From: Candidatus Bathyarchaeota archaeon
Lineage (GTDB): Archaea; Thermoproteota; Bathyarchaeia; TCS64
Length of the DNA: 9,061 nt
Reading direction: 5' to 3'
Assembly (NCBI GenBank): GCA_013329615.1
Contig: DUKA01000083.1
Coordinates: 3,490 to 12,550 of the forward strand
Shown here in pieces: positions 1 through 6,744 of the stretch (position 1 is its first letter; each line of letters begins with the position of its first letter). A program made the translations under genes and the position numbers. The notes below the pieces were generated by a model. The model had not been told where the DNA came from. It ran no database searches and was given only the letters and a program-made list of their open reading frames with translations.

Positions 1-279
1 CTCCTCTACGGCACCGAGGGGACGGAGACGCTCAAGGTCTATGACGAGAAGAGGCTCAGGGAGAAGCAGATCACAGTGCGGTTCCTACAGGCGTTCCGCG
101 AGAAGTGGGGCTACATGACGTGCCGAGGCCTGCTAGGTTGTGAGGGGTGCTCCCCGGATGAGAGGTTCAAGCGCTACAACGAGTTGAAGGCGAAGGGGCA
201 GACTCACTGCGACGAGTTCGTCGAGTGGGTAGCTAAGAGGGCGCTTGAGATTATCGCTGAAGAAGAGAAAAAAGCATAG
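1..279 (+). CDS. C_GCAxxG_C_C family redox protein, C-terminal part (5' end outside window)
   Basis: The reading frame is open from the first base of the window and ends at TAG 277-279, so this is the last 92 residues of a longer protein; a GTG at 76 is internal and not the likely start. The segment after the family's GCAxxG motif is recognisable: a YG element, then an FxEKWGYxTCRxLLG block with its cysteine at bases 121-123, a spacer, and a closing HCDEFVEWVAKRALEI helix with its cysteine at 208-210. That is the usual end of C_GCAxxG_C_C proteins, small proteins thought to be redox-active or metal-binding, of unknown reaction. An extra CxxC lies just after the first cysteine (139-150). The defining GCAxxG motif lies upstream and cannot be checked. 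The next gene is convergent. Family call by eye; fairly sure. Confidence 0.7.
   Translation, partial: LLYGTEGTETLKVYDEKRLREKQITVRFLQAFREKWGYMTCRGLLGCEGCSPDERFKRYNELKAKGQTHCDEFVEWVAKRALEIIAEEEKKA
268..273 (-). terminator. possible oligo-T terminator of the RDD gene
   Basis: On the minus strand a run of six T lies about 40 bases past the stop of the RDD gene, followed by further pyrimidines. Archaeal transcription commonly ends at such T-runs without a hairpin. Here the run is the complement of the lysine codons at the end of the convergent gene, so it may be only coding sequence. Weak call. Confidence 0.25.
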
Positions 280-312
280 AAGCGGCGGGAGACGCGCCCC
301 GCATCGACCGCC

Positions 313-852
313 TCAGCTAGACTTCGTCTTAACCACTATCGTCTTCGCCAGGAAGGTGAAGATGCGCTGGTTCTTCTGGTTGGTGAATATCCAGCCGAGG
401 ATTAGGTCGAGGGGCAGCAGGAAGGCCTTACCGAACGCCTCGATGGCTGCCTGACTAATCTCTATGGGTCCACCGTCCAGGTTGGTCACCTTGAGCTTCA
501 TCACCATCTTGCCTATGCTCTGGCCGTATGTGAGATCCATGAAGAGGAAGTAGACGAACCAGAACAGGTTGTCGAAGCCGAAGTCACTCCATGGGACGTA
601 GTTGGGGACGCCCATCATGCCGCCTAATGCCCAGCTGGGCAGGAATATGATCGACTTTATGATGCCCAAGACTATGCCCGCGAGTATCATGTCGATAATG
701 TAGGCGAGTATCCTGTCGCCCCAGCCCGCGAGGTTGATGACTGTCTCGCCGATGGGGGCAGTCGTCCCCGCCGCGGCGACGGGTGCGCCACACTTCTGGC
801 AGAAGACCGCGCCCTCCCTCAGCTCGGCGCCACACTTCTCACAGTTTGCCAT
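313..852 (-). CDS. zinc-ribbon RDD family membrane protein
   Basis: This is a 179-residue protein in two parts. Residues 4-21 form a short zinc ribbon, CxxC-x10-CxxC (C4, C7, C18, C21), followed by an Ala/Thr/Pro linker. From about residue 43 an RDD domain begins: GWGDRILAYIIDMI supplies the conserved Arg47 and Asp54, with a hydrophobic helix running to about 70, a second near 92-107, the family's YGQSIGKMVMKLKV motif near 110-123, and a third hydrophobic stretch near 143-155. RDD proteins are integral membrane proteins of mostly unknown role; some have been linked to transport. The N-terminal ribbon should face the cytoplasm. The ATG at 852 is well supported: AAGGAG at 862-867 with a 9-base spacer and a TATA-like box upstream. 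It lies 60 bases downstream of the PPOX-fold gene on the same strand, but its own promoter suggests separate transcription. Confidence 0.85.
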   Translation of the reverse strand: MANCEKCGAELREGAVFCQKCGAPVAAAGTTAPIGETVINLAGWGDRILAYIIDMILAGIVLGIIKSIIFLPSWALGGMMGVPNYVPWSDFGFDNLFWFVYFLFMDLTYGQSIGKMVMKLKVTNLDGGPIEISQAAIEAFGKAFLLPLDLILGWIFTNQKNQRIFTFLAKTIVVKTKSS

Positions 853-861
853 TCGATGATT

Positions 862-867
862 CTCCTT
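862..867 (-). promoter_or_regulatory. Shine-Dalgarno of the RDD gene
   Basis: On the minus strand this reads AAGGAG, 9 bases before the ATG at 852. It fixes the start codon. With the TATA-like box at 890-897, the expected transcript would begin almost at this site, giving a leader of roughly 15 bases. Confidence 0.55.
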
Positions 868-889
868 GTTTCTGAGGGAAGTGGGGGTG

Positions 890-897
890 TTTATAAT
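890..897 (-). promoter_or_regulatory. TATA-like box for the RDD gene
   Basis: The minus strand reads ATTATAAA, centred about 41 bases before the ATG at 852. With the usual 25-27-base spacing from TATA to start of transcription, the start falls near 867, just at the Shine-Dalgarno. It sits in the 60-base gap behind the PPOX-fold gene. Confidence 0.5.
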
Positions 898-912
898 GTT
901 ACCTGAGTCGGA

Positions 913-1416
913 TTAGAAGGTCACGTTGGAGTGCTTCTTCCCGGTGAGCTCCTCGATGACGATCTTGCCCATGACGGTCTTCGAGAGGGCGTCGTCGTTC
1001 TCGACCGCCAGCAGCCTCTTCACCTGTGGGGCGGGGTCGGGCTCCAGCCTCTCGATCATGAGCCTCATGGCGCGCTTCTTCTCGTCCAGTGAGTCGACCC
1101 ACTCGACGCGGCCCCTGAATACGGCGGAGACGAACCTGTGGGTGCACTTCCCCTCGTAGTAGCCGTAGTCTATCATCGCCTGCCCCCAGACGACGGGGTT
1201 GGCGCGCATGTAGTCGAGCTTCTTTCCCTCGGGGGCGGAGTGGAAGTATATGCAGCCCGCCTCCTCGTCGTAGTGGTGGCTGAGCGTCACGACGTAGGGC
1301 TCGTTGTCCACGGCGAGGGCGAGCACAACGTACTTCGTCTCAGTCAGTATCCTTGCGAGTTTCTTCTTGTCCTTGATCTCCTTATCGGCGCGGCGCATGT
1401 GGTAGGTCTTGACCAT
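913..1416 (-). CDS. pyridoxamine 5'-phosphate oxidase-fold flavoprotein, NimA-like
   Basis: The predicted protein is 167 residues from the ATG at 1416. The N-terminal MRRADKEI matches the MRRxDxEI opening of the nitroimidazole-resistance (NimA-like) branch of the PPOX-fold family. It is followed by a beta strand and YVVTLSHHYDEEAG, then IYFHSAPEGKKLDYMRANP, the family's HSA-x-GxKLD-x-R-x-NP block, and later RFVSAVFRGRVEWV. Members bind FMN or related flavins or haem; a reductase role on small molecules is plausible, but the substrate cannot be read. The family's usual YVVPLN is YVVTLS here. The same frame is open back to 1485, but that would run over the TATA-like box and into the promoter of the divergent small gene. 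ATGs at 1422 and 1416 both sit where a leaderless transcript should begin; 1416 is preceded by a weak GGGT. Start uncertain by two codons. Confidence 0.85.
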   Translation of the reverse strand: MVKTYHMRRADKEIKDKKKLARILTETKYVVLALAVDNEPYVVTLSHHYDEEAGCIYFHSAPEGKKLDYMRANPVVWGQAMIDYGYYEGKCTHRFVSAVFRGRVEWVDSLDEKKRAMRLMIERLEPDPAPQVKRLLAVENDDALSKTVMGKIVIEELTGKKHSNVTF

Positions 1417-1438
1417 GAGCATACCCTTTTTTTCTAGG

Positions 1439-1447
1439 TTAATAACA
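1439..1447 (-). promoter_or_regulatory. TATA-like box for the PPOX-fold gene
   Basis: The minus strand reads GTTATTAAC here, centred about 27 bases before the ATG at 1416 and 21 before the ATG at 1422. This fits a leaderless or nearly leaderless transcript. It is one half of a compact divergent promoter pair with the box at 1462-1470. Confidence 0.4.
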
Positions 1448-1461
1448 GTTGATAGGGGAAC

Positions 1462-1470
1462 CGTTAAACA
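1462..1470 (+). promoter_or_regulatory. TATA-like box for the small membrane protein gene
   Basis: The sequence CGTTAAACA is centred about 25 bases before the ATG at 1491, the spacing expected for leaderless transcription in archaea. No Shine-Dalgarno precedes that ATG, which agrees. Confidence 0.4.
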
Positions 1471-1490
1471 CGCAGACGGGTTCATCGTCC

Positions 1491-1685
1491 ATGATGCTCG
1501 CGGACAGTTTCAAGACGACGGCAATCGGCCTGGTCGCATTCGTCCTCGTTGTAGTGATGCGAAGGCAACTGGACGCCTACGCCATACCGGCGGAGATCCT
1601 TAACGTGTTAAACATCGCAACCGTCTTCATGGTCTGTTTCCTAATCGTGATCATCGCGAGGGCGTGGATACCCCGGCGACGCTAG
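1491..1685 (+). CDS. small two-helix membrane protein of unknown function
   Basis: The predicted protein is 64 residues from ATG 1491; a second ATG at 1494 is equally possible, and an ATG at 1449 would precede the TATA-like box. Two hydrophobic segments are clear: residues 10-23 (TAIGLVAFVLVVVM) and about 39-56, the second rich in Val, Ile, Phe and Leu with one Cys. A short polar loop with RRQ follows the first helix, and the tail ends IPRRR. The charges around the first helix and at the C-terminus would place both the loop and the tail on the cytoplasmic side, which two helices cannot satisfy; either the first segment is re-entrant or the topology is not simple. I recognise no family. The gene is supported by its open frame in a gap between well-defined genes, the correctly placed TATA-like box, and the exact shared stop with the MFS gene. 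Confidence 0.6.
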   Translation: MMLADSFKTTAIGLVAFVLVVVMRRQLDAYAIPAEILNVLNIATVFMVCFLIVIIARAWIPRRR

Positions 1686-2848
1686 ACCTTCTTCGGCCCC
1701 GACTTGAACATGAGGAGGAGCCCGATGTTCAGGACGTTGACGAATGCCGCGATGTAGAACCCCGACACGGGGCCGAGAGTACTGAAGAACATCATGAAGA
1801 GTATGGGACCCGCGAAGCCGCCTATGTCTTGGAACGTCCTGTATAGTCCCACTACGCCGCCCCTCACGGCGGGTGGGGTGATGTCGGTGAGGAGTGCGAT
1901 CAGCGTCGTCATGCCGAAGCCCTCCCCGAGCCCCTCGATGAATCCAATAATGAGTAGAAGCGTGAAGTTGCTCGTCAGGGTGAACGCCAGCAGCGTGGCG
2001 CCGCAGACGACGAAGCCTGCTATGAGCACGGGGATTCTCCCCACCTTGTCGGATAGAATCCCCGCCGAGACGAGTGAGATGATCTGCCCCGCTATCCTCG
2101 CGCTGAGTATAAGGCCGATCATCGAGACCGCGAGTGAGAGGCCCTGGTTGAGGTAGAGCTGGAATATCGTCTGGAATACGCCCTGCATTATAAACATGCG
2201 GAGCATGGTGCTCAGGCAGACGATGAGTATGCCGCGGTCGCCGATCATCTTGATCGCCTCAATCAGGGGCGTCCGCTCCTTCTTCACGCCCTTGACCTCG
2301 GAGCCCTTCATACCGCTCGACTTCCACGCGATGGCGAGGGAGATGAGCGTCAGCAGCAGGGTGAAGTAGAATACCTGATTGAACGTCATGTAGATTGAGA
2401 GGAAGGCGCCGATCGGTGCACCGATGAAGCTTCCCACGAATTCGATGCCCTGGAAGAGGCCGAGCGCCCTGCCCCTGGTCTCAGCGGGGAGGATGTCCAT
2501 GAGGAGGGCGGTGTTGTTCATGAAGTAGAAGGCGGTCCCCATCCCCCAGATGCCTCGGCCTACGATGAGCATCCAGATGTTGTTCGCCTGGCTGCAGAGT
2601 ATGGGGCCGATGCAGCTGAGGGCGATGCCGAAGATCAGGAGGCGCCGCCTTCCAAGCACGTCGCTGATTATGCCCGCGGGCAGCTCAAGGAATATTCTGC
2701 TCAGGAACCACGCCGAGACGACTAGGCCGACGAGGACGCCGGAGGGGTCGAGGCTATCCGCAAGTATGGGGAGGAACGAGGCGGGGAGGCTCATGCCCAT
2801 CATTATAGCGAAGCCGACCACGATGAGCTCCCAGTAGACCGCGGACAT
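1682..2848 (-). CDS. major facilitator superfamily transporter
   Basis: This is a 388-residue membrane protein from the ATG at 2848, the usual size for a 12-helix MFS permease. The loop between helices 2 and 3 carries motif A, GIISDVLGRRR (residues 59-69), and the pseudo-repeat in the second half is GILSDKVGR at about residue 263. A charged loop with KGSEVKGVKKERTP separates the halves. Proton-coupled transport of a small solute, either efflux or uptake, is the family role; the substrate cannot be read. The frame stays open to a GTG at 2959, giving 425 residues, but the codons at 2920-2959 are AT-rich and overlap promoter-like sequence. TTG at 2893 is a third option. ATG 2848 places the first helix (WELIVVGFAIMMG) a few residues from the N-terminus, as usual. 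It is divergent from the GGT-family gene and could share control with it. Confidence 0.85.
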   Translation of the reverse strand: MSAVYWELIVVGFAIMMGMSLPASFLPILADSLDPSGVLVGLVVSAWFLSRIFLELPAGIISDVLGRRRLLIFGIALSCIGPILCSQANNIWMLIVGRGIWGMGTAFYFMNNTALLMDILPAETRGRALGLFQGIEFVGSFIGAPIGAFLSIYMTFNQVFYFTLLLTLISLAIAWKSSGMKGSEVKGVKKERTPLIEAIKMIGDRGILIVCLSTMLRMFIMQGVFQTIFQLYLNQGLSLAVSMIGLILSARIAGQIISLVSAGILSDKVGRIPVLIAGFVVCGATLLAFTLTSNFTLLLIIGFIEGLGEGFGMTTLIALLTDITPPAVRGGVVGLYRTFQDIGGFAGPILFMMFFSTLGPVSGFYIAAFVNVLNIGLLLMFKSGPKKV

Positions 2849-2932
2849 CTTCGTAGGCGACAGCCTGTCGGCGATGCTCTTTCCTAACCCCAACGTTGGC
2901 GCCTTCGGTTGGCGGGGGTAGTGAGTAAGGGG

Positions 2933-2942
2933 CAATAAAAAC
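2933..2942. promoter_or_regulatory. AT-rich TATA-like element between MFS and GGT-family genes
   Basis: The sequence CAATAAAAAC stands out in GC-rich surroundings. Read on the plus strand it would put transcription start near 2964 and leave AGGAG (2973-2977) as a Shine-Dalgarno, 11 bases before the ATG at 2989. Read on the minus strand it would start MFS transcription near 2911, upstream of both the TTG 2893 and ATG 2848 candidates. The direction cannot be decided from sequence. Confidence 0.35.
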
Positions 2943-2960
2943 TCTCCCAACCTCACCACC

Positions 2961-2970
2961 CTAAATATGC
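2961..2970 (+). promoter_or_regulatory. TATA-like box for the GGT-family gene
   Basis: CTAAATATGC is centred about 23 bases before ATG 2989, near the spacing for a leaderless transcript. It competes with the element at 2933-2942, which would instead give a leader holding AGGAG. Both could be used. Confidence 0.4.
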
Positions 2971-2988
2971 CTAGGAGATACTTCCACC

Positions 2989-4722
2989 ATGTCCTTCACA
3001 ACTCGACCCGTAGTTATGGGAACCAACGGGATGGTGACATCGAGCCACTACCTCGCCACCGAGATCGGGCACCACGCACTCAAGCGCGGCGGAAACGTCG
3101 TTGACGCCGCGGTGAGCATGTGGTTCGCAATGACGCTGACAAAGCCCGACCTCGTGGGCGCGGCGGGAGAGGTCCCGATTCTGCTCTACCTCTCCGACGA
3201 GGAGACTGTGTTGGCTATAAACGGCTCCGGCCCTGCGCCGAAGGCGGCATCCATCGCGTGGTTCAGGGAGAACGGCTACGAGCTGATACCCGAGGACGGC
3301 TTCACGCCCGCCGTCGTGCCGGGCGCCTTCGACGCTTGGCTCATGGCACTCGACCTCTACGGCACATTCAGCCTCGCCGACTGCCTCAAGCCGAGCATAG
3401 ACATAGCCTCGGACGGCTACCCCATCCAGCCCACAATGGTACGCAGCATCACCGCGTCGCAGGAGCGCTTCGCGAGGGAGTGGCCTACCACGGCCGCCGT
3501 CTACCTTCCCGGGGGGAAACCACCCGTAGTGGGGCAGGTGGTGAAGAACCCGGACTGGGCGCGGACATTCAAGGAGGTCGCTGAGCTCGAGCGGACAGAG
3601 CGCAGGTCCGGGAGAACGGCCGGCATAACCGCCTGCCGCGACCACTTCTACCGCGGCCCAATGGCCGAGAAGATGGTTGACTTCATGGGCAGCTACCATT
3701 GCCACGACGTCTACGGTAAGGAGAACACCGGGCTGATGACCCTCGAAGACCTCGAGAAGTACGAGGCGTGCATAGATAAGCCCATCACAAGCAACTACCG
3801 CGGTCTCGACGTCTACAAGTGCGGGCCATGGACGCAGGGACCCGCCCAGCTCGAGCTCTACAACCTGCTCGAAGGGTTCGACCTGCGCGCCATGGGGCAT
3901 AACTCGGTCGACTACCTGCACACTTGGACCGAGGCGGCGAAGCTCGCCTTCGCTGACAGGGAGCATTACTACGGCGACCCCGACTTCGCCGACGTGCCGC
4001 TCGACATGTTGCTCTCGAAGAGCTACGCCGACGAGCGCCGCGAGCTCATCGACCCCAAGGAGGCGTCGATGCTCCTCAGGCCGGGTAGGGCTGAGCCCGT
4101 CGAGTTGGTGGCGACCACCATCAAGGGGGGCTTCGAGGGGGACACGGTGCACTGCGAGGCGGTGGACCCGATGGGCAACATGATCTCCGCTACGCCGAGC
4201 GGCGGCTGGATAAGGACGAGTCCGCTCGTCCCGGGGCTCGGCTTCCCCATGGGGACTCGCGGGCAGCAGTTCAACCTCACCGAGGGACACCCCAACTGCC
4301 TGATGCCTGAGAAGAAGCCCAGGATCACCCTGACGCCCAGCCTAGTCATGAAGGACGGGGAGCCCTACATGGTCTACGGCACACCCGGCGGCGACGGGCA
4401 GGACCAGTGGACGAGCCAGTTCTTCCTCAACTACGTCGACTTCGACATGGACGTCCAACTCGCCCTCGACAAGCCGTCGATACACACGAACCACTTCACC
4501 GGCAGCTTCTGGCCGAAGATGGTGAGGCCCGGCGAGCTGAGGGCGGAGCCCAGCGTGCCCGAGGATGTCCTCGCGGGGCTGAGTGAGAGGGGGCACAAGG
4601 TCGTCGTCGATAGGCCGTGGAGCCACGGTAGGTGCCTCGCGATCCGCTACGACCCACACACGGGTGTGAAGTACGGCGGGGCGAGCCCGAGAACGGGCGA
4701 CGGGTACGCCATCGGCTGGTAG
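2989..4722 (+). CDS. gamma-glutamyltranspeptidase-family N-terminal nucleophile hydrolase
   Basis: This is a full-length 577-residue protein. Family blocks in order: GMVTSSHYLAT (14-24), KRGGNVVDAAV (32-42), YRGLDVY with LLEGFDLRAMGH, EAAKLAFADREHYYGDP, then GDTVHCEAVDPMGNMISATPSGGW around the expected self-cleavage site, PRITLTPS (444-451) and GTPGGDGQDQW (464 onward). By alignment, Thr386 of the DTVH element is the N-terminal nucleophile freed by autocleavage. Residues that hold the gamma-glutamyl group in E. coli GGT differ: Arg of the DGRETAP-like block is Ser80 (NGSGPAP), the Ser462-Ser463 pair is Ile446-Thr447, and Asn411 falls at Gly406. The GTPGGDGQDQW and SGGW motifs point to a divergent branch, so the substrate may be another amide, not glutathione. 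No signal peptide is visible, so it is probably cytoplasmic. It stops 3 bases from the convergent fdhA stop. Confidence 0.88.
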   Translation: MSFTTRPVVMGTNGMVTSSHYLATEIGHHALKRGGNVVDAAVSMWFAMTLTKPDLVGAAGEVPILLYLSDEETVLAINGSGPAPKAASIAWFRENGYELIPEDGFTPAVVPGAFDAWLMALDLYGTFSLADCLKPSIDIASDGYPIQPTMVRSITASQERFAREWPTTAAVYLPGGKPPVVGQVVKNPDWARTFKEVAELERTERRSGRTAGITACRDHFYRGPMAEKMVDFMGSYHCHDVYGKENTGLMTLEDLEKYEACIDKPITSNYRGLDVYKCGPWTQGPAQLELYNLLEGFDLRAMGHNSVDYLHTWTEAAKLAFADREHYYGDPDFADVPLDMLLSKSYADERRELIDPKEASMLLRPGRAEPVELVATTIKGGFEGDTVHCEAVDPMGNMISATPSGGWIRTSPLVPGLGFPMGTRGQQFNLTEGHPNCLMPEKKPRITLTPSLVMKDGEPYMVYGTPGGDGQDQWTSQFFLNYVDFDMDVQLALDKPSIHTNHFTGSFWPKMVRPGELRAEPSVPEDVLAGLSERGHKVVVDRPWSHGRCLAIRYDPHTGVKYGGASPRTGDGYAIGW

Positions 4723-4725
4723 AGG

Positions 4726-6744
4726 CTAGGCCCTGCTCACCCTAACGGCGCACGCCTTGTACTCGGGTATCTTCGACTCCGCGTCCACGGCGTTATTCGT
4801 AAGCATGTTCGCCGGCGCCTCGGAGAAGTGGAAGGGTATGAAGACCACACCCTCCTTAATGCCGCCCGTGACGCGTGCCCGCAGCGTTATCTCGCCGCGT
4901 CTGCTCGCGACCATGATCATGTCCCCAAAGTGGATGCCCAGCCTCTCGGCGTCCCTCTCATTGATCTCGGCGAACGCCTCGTTCACCTGATCTATGAGGG
5001 TCGGGCTCCGGCGCGTCATGGTTCCGGTGTGCCAGTGGAATTGGACGCGCCCCGTGGTGAGCAGGAGCGGATACTCCTCGTCGGGCTCCTCGGCGGGTGG
5101 CCTGTGCTCGACGACGTGGAACTTGCCCAGGCCTCGGCTGAACTTCTCCGTGTGCAGTATGGGCGTCCCAGGGTGTTCCTTCGAGGGAACAGGCCACCTG
5201 AGGCCGTCGCCGCCAAGCCGCTCGTAGCTCACGCCGCGGTAGATGGGGGCGACTGAGGCTATCTCGTCCATTATCTCGGATGGGTCGGCATATTTCATGG
5301 CGTATCCGAGGCGGGTCGAGAGCTGACCGAGTATCCACCAGTCCGGCTTCGCCTCGCCCAGCGGCTCTATCGCCTTATATAGGCGCTGGACGCGGCGATC
5401 CGTCGCCGTGAATGTGCCGTCCTTCTCCGCGAAGCTCACCGCGGGCAACACGACGTCGGCGACCTCCGCCGTCTCGCTCATGAAAAGCTCCGAGACGACT
5501 AGGAAGTCGAGCTTGTCGAGCTGCTTCCGTACGTGGTTGGTGTCTGGGTCGGACATGAGGGGGTTCTCCCCCATGACGAACATGATCTTGACCTTGTCGC
5601 CTGCGCCGTTGACCTTCTCGGTGAGGGTGAGCCCCGGCTCCGACGGCAGTGTGGTTTTCCACGCCTCTCCTAGTCGTTTGCGTGCCTCGGGGTCGGCGGC
5701 GCGCTGGTAGCCGGGGAGTAGATCGGGTAGGGCGCCTACGTCGCATGCGCCCTGTACGTTGTTCTGCCCCCTGAGGGGGTTGACACCCGTGCCGCGTCTG
5801 CCGATGTTCCCAGTGAGCAAGGCCAAGTTGGCGGTGCTGAGGACGTTGTTGACGCCTGTGATGTGCTGGGTTATGCCCATGCTGAAGAGGAGGGACGCCT
5901 TCTCGGCGGAGCCGTAGATGTGTGCGGCTTCCCTGATCTTGGCGGCGGGGACACCCGTTATCCCCTCGGCGTACTCGGGGGGATACTTCTGGACATGTTC
6001 CCTGAGCGCCTCATAGTCCTTGGTACGCGCCTTGATGAAGGCGTCGTCCTGCAGCCCCTCGGCGATTATGGCGTTCATCATTGCGTTGAGGAGGGCGATG
6101 TCCGTCCCCGGCCTATGCTGGAGGTGAAGGGCGGCGTACTCGGTTAACGGGATGTCGCGTGGGTCCGCCACTATCAGCTTGGCGCCCCTCTTCACCGCCC
6201 TTATGACCCTCCTCGCGAGGAGGGGGTGCTGCTCCGAGGTGTTCGAGCCGATGATGAGGAAGGCGTCAGCGTCCTCGAGGTCCTCCTGACTGTTGGTCAT
6301 GGCGCCACTGCCGAAGGCGCGGCTCATGCCCGTGACGGTGCTGCTGTGGCAGAGGCGGGCGCAGTGGTCGATGTTGTTCGTGCCCACTGCTGCGCGGGCG
6401 AGTTTCTGCATGAGGTAGTTCTCCTCGTTAGTCGCCTTGGCGGAGGCTAGGAAGGCAACCGAGTCCGCGCCATACACCTGCTTCGCCTCACTGATCTTCG
6501 ACGCCACCAGGTCGAGCGCCTCGTCCCACGACGCCTCCCGGAACCCCGCGCCCTCACGGATGAGGGGCCTCGTAAGGCGGTCCTTGTGGTGGACGAACTC
6601 GTGTGCACTCCACCCCTTGATACAGAGGCGGTTCTCCCCCGGCCCCTTCGGGTGGGGCAGGACGCCGACGACGCGCCCGTCCCTCACGTGCACGTAGAGC
6701 AAGCAGCCGACGCCGCAGTACGGGCAGACAGATGTCACCTTCAT
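4726..6744 (-). CDS. fdhA: formate dehydrogenase catalytic (alpha) subunit, Cys type
   Basis: This is a 672-residue molybdenum- or tungsten-bis(pyranopterin) oxidoreductase of full family length. The N-terminal [4Fe-4S] site is C7, C10, C14, C41, with Lys43 in RLCIKG as the expected electron-transfer lysine. The active site HCARLCHSS gives Cys132 as metal ligand (codon TGC, so no selenocysteine) followed by His133, as in formate dehydrogenases. Further hallmarks are NPLRGQNNVQGACDVG near 321-336, MGENPLMSDPD near 390, and the C-terminal pterin domain with HWHTGTMTRRSP near 570 and PFHFSE near 645. It should interconvert formate and CO2 in the cytoplasm; there is no Tat signal. It has only one cluster, so it needs a partner to pass electrons. 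The start overlaps the hdrB stop as ATGA, with GGGAGG 8 bases upstream. No fdhB follows: the next gene is convergent. Confidence 0.93.
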   Translation of the reverse strand: MKVTSVCPYCGVGCLLYVHVRDGRVVGVLPHPKGPGENRLCIKGWSAHEFVHHKDRLTRPLIREGAGFREASWDEALDLVASKISEAKQVYGADSVAFLASAKATNEENYLMQKLARAAVGTNNIDHCARLCHSSTVTGMSRAFGSGAMTNSQEDLEDADAFLIIGSNTSEQHPLLARRVIRAVKRGAKLIVADPRDIPLTEYAALHLQHRPGTDIALLNAMMNAIIAEGLQDDAFIKARTKDYEALREHVQKYPPEYAEGITGVPAAKIREAAHIYGSAEKASLLFSMGITQHITGVNNVLSTANLALLTGNIGRRGTGVNPLRGQNNVQGACDVGALPDLLPGYQRAADPEARKRLGEAWKTTLPSEPGLTLTEKVNGAGDKVKIMFVMGENPLMSDPDTNHVRKQLDKLDFLVVSELFMSETAEVADVVLPAVSFAEKDGTFTATDRRVQRLYKAIEPLGEAKPDWWILGQLSTRLGYAMKYADPSEIMDEIASVAPIYRGVSYERLGGDGLRWPVPSKEHPGTPILHTEKFSRGLGKFHVVEHRPPAEEPDEEYPLLLTTGRVQFHWHTGTMTRRSPTLIDQVNEAFAEINERDAERLGIHFGDMIMVASRRGEITLRARVTGGIKEGVVFIPFHFSEAPANMLTNNAVDAESKIPEYKACAVRVSRA

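Noticed and set aside
1427..1433. Run of seven T on the plus strand as a terminator
   Set aside because: No plus-strand gene ends upstream of it. On the minus strand it is the A-rich stretch just before the PPOX-fold start.
1417..1485. Longer N-terminus of the PPOX-fold protein starting at 1485
   Set aside because: It would be encoded across the TATA-like box and the promoter of the divergent gene, and the added residues do not resemble the family N-terminus.
2971..4290. Open frame of 439 codons on the minus strand, antisense to the GGT-family gene
   Set aside because: It mirrors a GC-rich coding strand, its product is rich in Arg, His and Val without recognisable motifs, and the plus-strand frame has the full GGT family pattern.
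6349..6351. Selenocysteine at the formate dehydrogenase active site
   Set aside because: The codon is TGC, not TGA, and the frame is unbroken, so this is the cysteine form.
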